DNA from: Gari tellinella
Lineage: Eukaryota; Mollusca; Bivalvia; Cardiida; Psammobiidae
Length of the DNA: 64,000 nucleotides
Direction: 5' to 3'
Assembly (NCBI GenBank): GCA_922989275.2
Contig: OV277861.1
Coordinates: forward strand, 26,070,479 to 26,134,478
The notes under the pieces are model-generated. The model was not told where the DNA came from and searched no databases. It was given only the letters and a program-made list of their open reading frames with translations. The position numbers and the translations under genes are program-made. Positions 1 to 11,400 of this stretch are shown here, piece after piece; the first letter of the stretch is position 1, and every line of letters starts with the position of its first letter.

Positions 1-415
1 TTGGTAGTCACAAAATAGGGTTTGATGGAGATAGATAGAAGTAAGTTATTTGGCGTTCTCACATTACCTGGACTTATAATCATCATCATTATCATCAACA
101 TATGCCACAATTGCAACTTCATCATCATCAACCATCATCATCACCATCATCTGCTACTATTGCAACTTTATCATAATCTTTCACTTTTGCAGTTTTATCT
201 TTATCACATACACAACACTGCAATCAACATCATGGCTATACCAGCAATAATATAATTGTTTTTTTGTCATCATCGCCAACTCCAAAAAAATTACCTCCCT
301 TATTTTACCATTTTATTTATTTTTTTGCATGATCATTTTAAACCATCCTATGTTTGTTTTTGTGGTTACTCATTGTATTGTCTTGTTGATATATTTTCCA
401 ATGCTTTAATTTATA
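1..415. repeat. Low-complexity ATC/CATCAT-rich stretch
   Basis: Positions 78-160 are dominated by CATCAT/ATC repeats and the rest is AT-rich. The His-rich open frame across it is a by-product of the repeat. No gene is seen. Confidence 0.7.
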
Positions 416-666
416 ACCCATTACCCCAACCCCTATTTCTAGTTTTGAAGACCAATGCCCACTTAAAGCAGGTTGAAAGTAAAGCAGAATGTGCATTAAG
501 GCATATTCTGCTTTACTTTCTGCCTGATTTGAGCTACCATCTTTTAGAATGTATGAATATTTCTTATGGTAAATGTTCATGACTGTATATATTGGAACTA
601 TTTTCTCTTCAGTGGATGAATAAATAAAATGAGCTAAAAGGTGCTTATATGGGAGGAAAGGATTAA
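416..666. mobile_element. HP-A palindromic MITE
   Basis: Ends match TTAACCCATTACCCCATA and its inverse. The central palindrome of about 75 bp contains AAAGCAGG and AAAGCAGAA arms; the apex is ATGTGCATTAAGGCATAT, with one unmatched pair. Family type description: about 245 bp, imperfect terminal repeats, central hairpin, no coding capacity. Confidence 0.85.
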
Positions 667-1352
667 GCATGGTAGTCCTAGTTGTATCATTTGTGCATTA
701 CTCCATTATATCATCCTTACAGAGCTTTGCATTAATGGTTTGTCAGCATGTTCAGGGCAAGTAAAAATTGAGTCAGGACAAATGATTTATCAATCAAGTT
801 GCCCAACAGGACAACTTTATTTAAAACAGAGGCTCTTACTGAAAGAAAATTAAATATATTGTAACTATCACAGTGTTGCTTGTTTATTGCAGGACAAAAG
901 TAATGGAGAAAGCTCCTGTAGGAGCTTTCTCCATTACTTTGGTCCTGCATTAAGCAGTCACCTATGTTTTATGATCCCTTTTTCTTTCATGAATGGCAGT
1001 TTAGCACAAATACATACATGTTTGTATTACACATCCAGGCAATTTCTATGTTTGTTATTACACATCCAGGCAATTGCCAGTTGTCTCAGAACAAGCTGAA
1101 TAAAATCATTCATGTCAAGCTCTGCCATATAGAAGATATTGCATTCAGGATCATCATCATTCAAATCATTTACTGGTTCAAAGGCCAAACTTTCTATACG
1201 GTTCTAGTGGTTTCTTTCCGTCTTTGCAATGGGTTTGAGCAAGGTGATGCACCTCCTGGACCGTCCTGGTTGAGATTCCTGCACAAAAGAACTTATTCTT
1301 GCATTACCTTGAACTAATTGAGATATTGTTTAAATAAATTGTAGGTTGTGTA
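667..1352. other. Intergenic or intronic DNA with a hairpin at 888-957
   Basis: The stretch is AT-rich with one strong palindrome, GGAGAAAGCTCCTGTAGGAG, flanked by AGGACAAAAGTAAT and ATTACTTTGGTCCT arms. It belongs to a palindrome family also seen near 26710 and 36700. No exon was recognised. Confidence 0.6.
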
Positions 1353-1558
1353 GAGTAAATACCTCTCTATTACGACCACTACATGAAATCAAATTTGTCC
1401 ATGTTTGAGGCATGTGTCTGCCTAAAGTACCACAGAAAGCTTCTAAAGAATCTTTCTGCTGTGCTTTCCTCTTTCTTTGAGCAGCCATCTGTCTTAAATG
1501 CCACCTTTTAACCTATATTTCAGCATCCATTATAGAGAGGTTTTACTGTTGTTATTTT
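1353..1558. mobile_element. HP-E MITE, diverged
   Basis: Terminal repeats TACCTCTCTATTACGACCAC and the inverse GAGAGGTTTTACTG face each other. TA flanks fit a Tc1/mariner-type target. The interior retains AGAAAG hairpin remnants. Confidence 0.65.
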
Positions 1559-1819
1559 CGAACTATTATTGTGCTAAGGGAGACTTAGCTTACATTTGCA
1601 AACAGTTTAGACCTAGATTACATGTAATGTAACTTGTGCATCCAATCAGGATACAAACTGTTTAACACATTTAAAAAGACAATGATTGCTTTGGGGAAAA
1701 TCCCACAAATAACAATTGAAGAAGATAAATCAGTGATTACTTTGGAAGAAAAATGCAATAATAGATTTGAATAAGAAGAATATGGCAAACTATGAGGTTT
1801 TGCATGTTGCTATGTAATA

Positions 1820-2065
1820 CAGTTGAGAATCTGTTATTCTTTCCCGTTTAAACGCAAACGTACGCAAACGCAAAGCACTAAAACGTAGAAAAGAACAACT
1901 TTTGGACAATTCTGATAATTCTTGTTTATCTTGGTGGTAAACAGTTTGGAGCCTGATCAGACGCCGGGTTACCCGGCGTCTGATCTGGCTCCAAACTGTT
2001 TGCACTGCAAATAATAGTTTTAGCGTAAACGTGTTTTTTGGGAAAGAATAACAGATTCTCCACTG
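1820..2065. mobile_element. HP-B MITE copy 1
   Basis: 246 bp, flanked by TA, with TIR CAGTTGAGAATCTGTTATTC (one change from consensus). Central palindrome apex ACGCCGGGTTACCCGGCGT inside GATCAG arms. Tc1/mariner-like by TA target and CAGT ends. Confidence 0.9.
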
Positions 2066-2289
2066 TAAGTTTCCAGATTGTACTATCATATAGTTAATGT
2101 TTTTCATTGGTGCAGAGTGATGGCAAACATAGTAAGAAGTCTGTAAGTAAAGCAAGCTTTACTGTTCACAGAGCTTACCAGAGTCTTTACACATACTTTA
2201 CAGAGCTTTCTACGTTAACTGTTTTGTACAGTCAAACTTGAGATAAACAGTCTATGGACAGACTCCTATGTCATTGACAGATGGCGCAG

Positions 2290-2490
2290 CAGGGCTCCAA
2301 ATAAGAGGGAGTATCGGTAAACTGGAGAAATCCAACATTTTCTCACTCATTTCAGCACCAAATTCTATTGTGTGACTACTCATTAGAATCGTCTCAAAGA
2401 GACAATTCTGATGAGTAGTGACACCATAGGGTTTAATGCAGAAATAAAGATTTTAGGGTTTTTGAAAAACTCCCCTTAGCTGGAGCCTTG
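2290..2490. mobile_element. HP-D MITE
   Basis: Ends CAGGGCTCCAAATAAGAGGG and the inverse TGGAGCCTTG. The central hairpin has arms ACTACTCATTAGAATCGTCT and its complement. Confidence 0.75.
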
Positions 2491-2688
2491 GATGTCCGCT
2501 AAATGTAGAACATGCGAATTGCAGATAGTTCCTGCATTAATTTCATATGCTTTCTGAACTTGTTGTTGCTGTGTATTATGCAGCCACATATCTTTAGAAG
2601 TAGGAATGTTTGTTTTATTGAATGGCTGTTGAACGCAGGTTTGACTGTATGTCCATGCTTTGAATTCTCCAATCCACTTTAAAACTAG

Positions 2689-2937
2689 CTTTTACTCTTT
2701 CAACACCATGGACCTGTTTAAAATATACTCATGAATTACATTTGCAAACATTGTAAACCCAGATCAGAGGGCTCCTATAGGAGCCCTCTGATCAGGGTCT
2801 TCACTGTTCGCTTATATAGACCAGTATTTATTAAACTACAAAGAATTCAAAGTAGACTGGTTCATGTTTTGGTAACTAAAATGATCCACAAGGGAACCTA
2901 ATAACTCTCAAGATTTACTTAGTGTTGAAAGAGTTAA
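2689..2937. mobile_element. HP-C-related MITE
   Basis: Terminal repeats ACTCTTTCAACAC and GTGTTGAAAGAGTTAA. The central palindrome reads GAGGGCTCCTATAGGAGCCC within ACCCAGATCA and TGATCAGGGT arms. Confidence 0.65.
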
Positions 2938-3360
2938 CTTGCTCATTCTTTGAATGTAGGAAGTTTGTATTGAAGGTATTTATGAATAGTCTAGATTCAA
3001 ATCAGATAGTTTGCAATTCTGTGTCTGATAAGAATTCAGATTCTTTGTCAGTCAGTGTTTCTGGAAAAACACGGAAGAATCAATTTCAGAGTTCACAGTC
3101 TTCATTCAGTACAAAAGATAAGGTTTTGTGTACCAATTAAGCCGTTTTACTATGTTTTACATGAACAAAGATTTTGTTTCACTGATGTTTATAGAATTTA
3201 GAATTTTAGATTAAATACACATTGGGGAGTTCAAGGCACGGTATTGTGAAAGTTTCGTTGATGTTATAAAATTATGTTACGAGTCTTTTATGGTTAAACT
3301 TTTACAGTGCCATTACATCAACATAAAAAATAGACTTCCTCCATCATAATATCCAAACGT

Positions 3361-3616
3361 AACCCATTGCTCCAAAAATATGCCTTTTTACTCCTTTAAT
3401 TTATTCCTCCATTGAAGAAAAAAGTTGTACTTTATACAGCTATGAATATGCACCATAAGAAATATTTTGTATATCATAGCAGATGCACCATGGTAGCTTG
3501 AAGCAGGCTGAAAAGTAAAGCAGAATGCACCTGAAGGTGCATTCTGCTTTACTTTCAACCTGCTTTAAGTGGTCACCTGTCTTCTTAAACAAGAAACAGA
3601 CTATAGGGTAGAGGGA
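3361..3616. mobile_element. HP-A MITE
   Basis: Diverged ends. The perfect hairpin apex AATGCACCTGAAGGTGCATT is a G·C/A·T paired variant of the usual apex. Confidence 0.8.
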
Positions 3617-3741
3617 TGAAATTTATAGTTTGACATAGATTTGAATGTCAAACAGTTTGGATCCTTGTCAGTTGCAGATTCACTATGCCCCAGATCAGGA
3701 TCCAAACTATTTTCATATGTCTTGGCAGTGAAGGGGTTTAA
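3617..3741. mobile_element. HP-I MITE remnant
   Basis: It holds AAACAGTTTGGATCC and GATCAGGATCCAAACT arms around a decayed centre, and the typical right end GGCAGTGAAGGGGTTTAA. Confidence 0.5.
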
Positions 3742-3895
3742 CTTGTGTCTATGTGGACTAACAGAGTTTTATAGTCATGTTGCCGTCTTCATGCTTTCCA
3801 TGTTTCTTTAACATACATGTAATAAGTTTATAAAATTTTGACATCTTGCTTTATATTCATAGTTAGTTGCTGACAACAGGCTGTACACTATACAT

Positions 3896-4132
3896 AACCC
3901 ATTACTCCATAGCCTTTTTCTAGTATTTGAGATTAATGATCACTTAAAACAGGTTGAAAGTAAATCAGAATGTGCCTTAAGGCACATTCTGCTTTACTTT
4001 CGGCCTGTTTTAAGCTTAAAACTACTAAGATATAGAATTATTTTTATGGTAAATGTTTATGGCTGCATAGAGTGAATCATTTTATTCAGTGAACTGAAGG
4101 TGTAAAAAAGCGTATTTATGGGGTAATGGGTT
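3896..4132. mobile_element. HP-A MITE
   Basis: Ends AACCCATTACTCCATAG and GGGGTAATGGGTTAA; apex AATGTGCCTTAAGGCACATT. Confidence 0.85.
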
Positions 4133-4472
4133 AAAAAGTTAAACTCTGCTGTTGTGCTCAAACAAAAACTTACTGATGTATTAAAACTGGCTTTCTGCTT
4201 TACTTTCAATGTGCTTTAAGTTGCAATCTATTTACTTTAATTCTGCTTTAAGTTGCAACCTGTTTAAAACAGGTTGCAATTGAAAGCATGATGTAAGTAA
4301 AGCAGAGAGCTTTGTGCTTTACCTTTACCTTACTTTTAGCAGTCACCTGCCTTAAATACTTGAAAAGCTGGGTTTAATTGTATCAGATAATTGTGTTTTA
4401 AAAGTTATGTTGCATTTCCTTTCACATTTGTACTTCGGTGTATGTGTGGCCATGTGATTAAATGTTGTAACT
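4133..4472. repeat. Scrambled HP-A/HP-E-type hairpin arms
   Basis: Repeated AAGCAGAA, GCTTTACTTTCA and CTTTAAGTTGCAA stretches form several imperfect inverted repeats without clear element ends. No exon is seen. Confidence 0.5.
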
Positions 4473-4723
4473 TAACCAATTACCCCATAAATACGCCTTT
4501 TAACGCCTTTGAATTGTTCCTCCACTGAAGAAAATACTTCCACTTTATACAATCATGAATATGTATTGTCAGAAATAATTTCTATATTCTAGCAGATGTT
4601 AGCTTAAAGCAGGTTGAAAGTATAGCAGAATGTGCCTTAAGGCACATTCTGCTATACTTTCAACCTGCTTTAAGTGTTCATTTGTCTTCATAACTAGAAA
4701 CAGGCTATGGGTTAATGGGTTAA
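4473..4723. mobile_element. HP-A MITE with matched arm mutation
   Basis: Both arms carry the same change from the family: left GAAAGTATAGCAG (usual GTAAAGCAG) and right CTGCTATACTTTC. Pairing stays perfect. Apex AATGTGCCTTAAGGCACATT. Confidence 0.88.
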
Positions 4724-5332
4724 AGACATTCCAGTGTTGATATGGAATAGGAAACAATGTATACTATGATAATGCAGCATCTGATATGGGTCTACACTGT
4801 TAGTGGCAAGGATATTCAACATTGCAGAGTCAGTGCAGACCATATCCAGACGCTCCATTCCCATTTAATTAACTATTTAACAGCTGTACTTCTGATTGTG
4901 GCTCCAGATGTTTCTTTTCCTTAACTCCCAGTTTATGTTCTGTCAAGTTTAAGTTATGAATGTCTTAGATTGTGACTATCAATTTTAGATGAGTTAGAAA
5001 AGAAATAACCCATTCTCTTTCTCTTATTGTACTAAAACAAATATGATAATCATCAGTTTGAAAGGAGCTGACTCAAAGCATGTTACTTCTGAAAATGGCA
5101 TAACATGTTTTAAACTATGTAATACTTTGTGTGAAGGCACACTTTACTTTTAAGATGAAAGAGCTTTCCTCCAAACAAGTGGCAGTTTTGTTCAGGAAAG
5201 GGTTTTCTATGAATTTGACTATAATTACATTTGTATCGCATTTCCTGTGGTCAATTGGTTTAAAACCGTGATAGTTGTTAATTATTTAGTTTTGAAGCAC
5301 TATGATTGACATTTTCTGCCTCTATTTCTCAG
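4724..5332. other. AT-rich non-coding stretch before exon a
   Basis: No repeat ends or coding signal were recognised. A diverged palindrome (CTGATATGGGTCTACACTG ... CAGACCATATCCAGACG) lies at 4780-4850. Confidence 0.5.
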
Positions 5333-5425
5333 GGTCTGTCTGATGATGTTGAGATTGTGAAGCTGACCAGGGAGCGTGATGAGATGAGACAACTCCTCGA
5401 CAAGTTTGAACGTCACATGGCAGAG
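5333..5425 (+). CDS. TSGA10: TSGA10 exon a (31 codons, phase 0-0)
   Basis: Acceptor TTTCTCAG and donor GAG|GTATGG. It encodes a charged heptad segment beginning GLSDDVEIVKL and ending FERHMAE. This matches the near-N-terminal part of TSGA10, so one or more upstream exons with the start codon are expected. No convincing start exon was found in 1-5332. Confidence 0.85.
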
Positions 5426-8400
5426 GTATGGCTGTACTTCTGGTCTTGAAACTTTTATCTGTAGAAACAACCTTCTGTGATGGAAATTCTTAAGGTTTAT
5501 ATTTTTTCGAACAATGCTTGCCGCTGTTCCCAAAACAAGACCATTATGTCTAACGCTTTTACTGCTGCAATATCGTCTGCTCAAAATTGTGTAATGCCGC
5601 TTTTTCTCAAAGTTACGTATTGGACATTTTGACAGAAAAAACATAGATGAGTGACAAACAGTTTGAACCCAGATCAGACACCACATTACGCAGTGTCTGA
5701 TCTAGGTTCAAACTGTTTGCAAATTAACTCTAAGGGTATTAATTTTCCCTCCCTCTAACAAATGCCTCCAAACAACACATGCAATGTTTGTCACCAATTA
5801 GGTGTTGTTGTAGAGAGGGAGCATTGTACTTTAAAATAATTTAAAGGCTTACATGTATATACAGAGCACCAGATAAGGGTAGTTTTTCAAAAACTCAAAT
5901 CTTTATTTCTGAATTAAACCATAGGATTTGGTGCTAAAAAAAGTGAGAAAATGTGGGATTTGTTGAGAAAACTACCTCTTATCTGGAGCCCTGTATATAG
6001 TAAGAGTGCAAAACAGTTTGGTTTAATTTTTATGGTCATCAGAATTAAACAATTACATAATCGTGTTGTTTTTCGTTGATATTAGAAAAGCAATACCTGT
6101 AAAGAAAATATTTAAGAATAAAACTCAAATTTTCATTTCGCAAAAGACGTAAATAAAGAAATTACTTAAAGCATGTCACCTTTCTTTAAGCAGTCACCTG
6201 TATGAAGCACATGATAATCAAAACAATTTAGTTGTCGTAATAGAATGGTTTTACTTTACGTAAGTGTCTAATTGTTTACTACAGATCCAGGCCAATGTGA
6301 AGGTTCTGACAGGCGAGAGAGACAAGCTTAACAACATGTATGAGGAGGTAAGACATACATAAGTTACATAAGTTTTATTATATTATTATTATTATTATAA
6401 CATTGTTTATTATCCCTTTCCCACATAGCATATCTCTAGTATTGAATGTAGGTGTCCACTTAAAACAGGTTGAAAGTAAAGCAGAATGCGCTTTAAGCGC
6501 ATTCTGCTTTACTTTCAGCCTGCTTTAAGCTATCATCTGCTAGAATATAGAAAATATTTTGTATTATACATATTTATGAATGTATAAATTGGAACTATTT
6601 TCTTCAGGGCAAGAATAAACTGAATGCGCTAAAAGGCGCTTCTATGGGGGAAAGGGTTATACAGTTGGGAAGACATTATTATCAAACTGTTTGCAATAGA
6701 TATAACTGTTTAAGCCAGAAAGAAGGTATTCCCCACTGTATGATTGTCTATGTAACAGGTCCCAGATGCTTAATAATTTAGTCTAGTCAGGATAGAATGA
6801 TGTACTAATTGGATTTTGTTTTATAGATAAAAGAATTAAAAAAAGGAAGTACTTTTCAATTTTAAAAGTCAGTATTTGTTGAGTTTCAAAACACTAAACT
6901 GTGCCACAGAGTATTATACATAATAACTGTCATTAAAAGAGGACAAAATGTTGGTGTTATAATACAAATGACAGCTTAACCCTTAGCCTGCCACTCACGA
7001 CTATAGCTCCATATGCAAACAGCTTGAATCCGGATGTTTGACACTCGGACAACATTTTCAGCAATTTTGAGCAACTTTGAAGCACTTTGAAACTTGAAGC
7101 AGACGAGAAATATAGCAGACGACAATTTATTTGGCGGGCTAAGGGTTAATGCAGGGCAAAGGTAAAGCACAAAGCTTATATAAGGTGTCAGAGTGGCATA
7201 ATTACATAAGTTTGTACATAAGTTTGATTGTAAAATCTTATTGTTTTAGGCCAAGGACGAACTTCATAAAGTACGTCGAGAACTTGTTCGCTCACCAAAG
7301 TCGCCAAAGACATCATTGGCTGCCCAAGCCGTCTTGAGGAGGGTGGAGAATGAGAGAGATGACGCCGTGTCTGAACTTCGTAGAATGACCACCGAGAGAG
7401 ACAGTCTCAGGGAAAGATTGAAAGTGAGTTTTGAACTTATTTCTCTTTAACTTTAGACCAAGTGTTTTTGATTGACAACATTTGCAACAGATTAAGCATA
7501 TTTTTATGTGAACAAAATTAGGAAATTTATAGATTGCATGCTATTACCATTAATTTTATCTCTCACAGATTGCCACAGAAACCTCACTGTCTGAGAAAGC
7601 CAAGATGGAGCAGCGTATTGAGGACCTCGAGTCAACTCTTCAACAGTTGGAGAACGAGCGCAGTGAGTTGATTCTCCGTGTCACCGCCCTGAAGGATGAT
7701 GTTCGAAGTCTCGAGGACCAGGTCAAGGATTTGGCTGGTAGACTGACAGACACTCAGGACGCGGCCTCACAGAACAAGTCTAATGCCACCCAGATGAAGT
7801 ATGTACTCTTGGTTGATTGTCTTTGTTTCTAGAGGGGATCATAAAAAATACAGGCAAACTTCGATATCTCGAACTCGCTTAACTCGAACTATCCGATAGT
7901 TTGACACATGAACTGCATTATTTCATGCTTGGTTAAGTCGATCATACCCATATTTCTAAGTTAAAACGTGGCTAAGCCACATTTTAACTTTGAAATACAG
8001 GTATGTTCGAGTTAACCGAGTTAGAGATATCGAAGTTCAACTGTAATCAAAATATACAGTAGAGCCTCTTTTATGTGCACATGAAATTTTGAATTAGATA
8101 TCTCCATTTTGTACAGTTGAATTTCTTTAAATCAAAACAACTGTGTTAGGGTCATATTTCAAAATGTAAAATATTGGAAAGTTTGACATAAGCAAGTGTC
8201 TCTTATTAAGATTAGACTTTAAGTAGGAGAAATCAAAATCTGGATAACTCCAACTTACCTTAGTTTTAACTTTGAAATACGCTGTAACGGGAATGTTCGA
8301 CTTAATTGAGCTGGAATTACTGAAATTCAAGTGACGGAATAAGGGGTTCAACTTAATGGAGTTTGAGTTGAAGAGGTTGTACTGTACATGTACCACTTTC

Positions 8401-11400
8401 TCCTTACAGGATGTTAGCAGAGGAGACAGAGCGAGGGTTGGAGGACACTCAGAAACGACTGAACCGTCGTGAGAGTGAACTAGGAGCCCAGGAGGAGCGC
8501 TGTAACCGACTGGAGGAGCGTATTGCTGAACTCCAGAGAACTATCGGCCAGTCTAAGGATGAGAACAGTGATATGCGTATCACCATTAGCCAGTTGGACA
8601 GAGAGAAGGACACTCTACAGATCAATGTGGATGAGAAGACAGAGAAATGTGCAAACTTGAATGAAGAGGTTCTTCTCAAGGTTTGTAGATACATATGGCT
8701 ATTAACCCATTACCTGTTAGATACACCTTTCAGCGACTTTATTTTATTCATCCACTGAAGAAAAGAGTTCCATTTTATACAGTAATGAATATGCAATGTA
8801 AGAAATATTTCCTTTTTCCTAGGAGATGGTAGCTTAAAGCAGGCTTAAAGTAAAGCTGTTCTGCTTTACTTCCAACCAGCTTAAAGTGGTCATCTGTCTT
8901 CAAAACTAGAGATGTGCTATATGTATAGGATAAAGGGTAAAGCAAGCAATTAAAAGCAAATAACTTGTATTTACTTAAACAGGTGACAGCTTAATTCAGG
9001 ATGAAGTAATGCATTAACTCTTTGAACCCTAGTCCCGCATATAGGCCTGCTTTTCAAACAGTGTACATGTGAATAGTACACATGTCCTATACAAACAGTG
9101 AAGACCCAGATCAGAGGGCTCCGAAAGGAGCCCTCTGATCAGGGTCTTCACTGTTTGTCATAATGCCAAACATTGATGAAAACAACCCTTAAAAGTCAGA
9201 AATGGACTAGACAAAAATGGAAACTGGAATTGTCCATTTAAAGTTTCAGGGAGGAAAGAGTTAAGTTGACACCTGTCTTTAAGGATTGCTTTGATGCTCA
9301 GTGGTCGTTTTATACAAGAGTTAAGGTGTGAGCATCCGATCAGGGTCCCCTCACTTTGCTATTATAGTTCAACTTTATTTTGGAGTGACCAACTAGTAAG
9401 TGAGAATGAACTTTGTTTGGAAGTCTTTTTAATGAAGAGGAAAAGAAATGCATAACATTCTTAATTAAGACACTTCTAATGAGTAGTCAAACCATAGGTC
9501 ATAAGTGTTCTTCAGTTTCAAACGCTCTCCCTTTCTTGAAGTGTGGGTATGTTTTCTGGGAGTTTGTGGTTTGGTGTTAATTGTTTTTATACATTGTGTA
9601 CATTTTATATTCACAGGAGAAGCTGATTAGTGACCTGAAGGTTAGAATCAGTGAGCTTGACGCCCAGTTAGGGTAAGCAGATATTATTTCAGATATGTTA
9701 ACCCTTTGTATGTTGGAAACAACTTTTAATCCATAACCCCATAAATACGCCTTTTTACGCCTCTAATTTATTCCTCCATGGAAGAAAATAGTTCCAATTT
9801 ATTATTATAAAATGGTAATTGTGTATTATTAGAAAATATTTCTTTATCCTATTCCTAGCAGATGATAGCTTAAGGCGCATTCTGCTTTACTTTCAACCTG
9901 CTTTAAATGGTCACCTATTTTTATAACTAGAATTAGGCTTTGGAGTAACATGTTAAACTAAACTTTACATTCATTAAGCTTTTCCTTACACCCATTTCAA
10001 AGTTTTAATGTAACCCTCTGTATTATGACCACTTACACTTACCCCTTTTAACGCCTTAAATAATTATTCATACGAGGGCTGTTCGGAAAGTTCGTAGAAT
10101 TTTGTTATAAAATTACGTATAGTCCTAGTTGTATGCAAAATATTAGATCAACATTAATTTCCAGATCTGTGGTACATATTCTGTGAAAATCGGCAATTTA
10201 CGCCTCACTACATTTTTTCTATGCATCTTAAAAATACATACATAACGCATACCCGGAGCACGTCGACGTGACGTCAAACGTTATGTACGCCGAGCGAACG
10301 TCTCACTTTCTCAACATAATCACACGCAATATCAACCCACTTGTTATGCCTTCTAACTCATTTTGCGCACGATTCTGCATACAAGTCTTCACTGAATGTA
10401 GATACAACTTGCTGGGTCTGTTTGGTTAATTCAGCTACTGAAACAAATGTAATTCCACATAAACTCTCATTTAACTCTGTGAGAACTCTAAAACCCACGG
10501 AGCCAATTTGGACTGTTATGCGGGTGTTCTTACAGTAAGCTGATTTCTAACTGCGTTGAAGCTGCTCTACGGTCCGGTACATTATCCTGATGTAGCATTA
10601 CGCGCTCAAGATCCATGTGTAGTCGCTTCTCTCGAATCCCATCCGTAGTGATAATTCTGTCAAAAGAATCGCCATCTTCGGCATTGTTGCGGCTGAGAAA
10701 CATCTGAGAGCATCGAACTCGGTTCTCCTTTTCCTTGTCCGTGAATAACCTCGGCACCCAGTGTGCTCTAACATTAGACATACCAAGTTCATCTGTTAAT
10801 ATTTCGTGAACGGTAGAGCAGGAAACACCAGTTTTACCAGGCATATACCTTACTGTGGTCTTCTGTCCGCATTTTCAATATCTTTGGACTTGTCCTAAAT
10901 GGAAGCAGCTAAGATGGATGGTCGGTCGCTCCTAGGAGCGTCCTGGATCGGTTATCTTCCATTCCTAAATAGTCAGTGTCATTTATACAGGAATGCGAGA
11001 CTGAACTTCTTGTCATATTTTCCCGTAGATTTAATCATTTTAAGAGTTGTCGGAGATTTACCTAGAGTAACACATTTTTTTGATAACGCTTCGCAAGTCA
11101 CCGTCACTGGTCGACGTCATTTCTTGTTAGTTCGCATTTCCGCTCTCTTTAGACTAAATACAGTAAATTCTGTTCAAACGCTTACAATGTTTTGAAATTA
11201 TGAGTAACTAACGTCATGACGTCATATTACAATCAGACATTTTCGTGCTTTGGAATGGAGAGAAATCACGTTTTACTTAATTAGAATAACGTTTAAACAT
11301 CACAACTTTCGAGCTGCTCCGGGTCCCGGTTACTGCGTTGCTACGGTAACATGTATATTCGGCAAACATAAATTGTTTTATTTCTCTCTTTGTAAATGTT

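Noticed and set aside
22..255. His/Ile-rich protein at the left edge
   Set aside because: Produced by a CATCAT/ATC simple repeat.
10530..10844. Intact mariner transposase gene
   Set aside because: Only about 100 codons are open; further motifs occur in other frames and are separated by stops.
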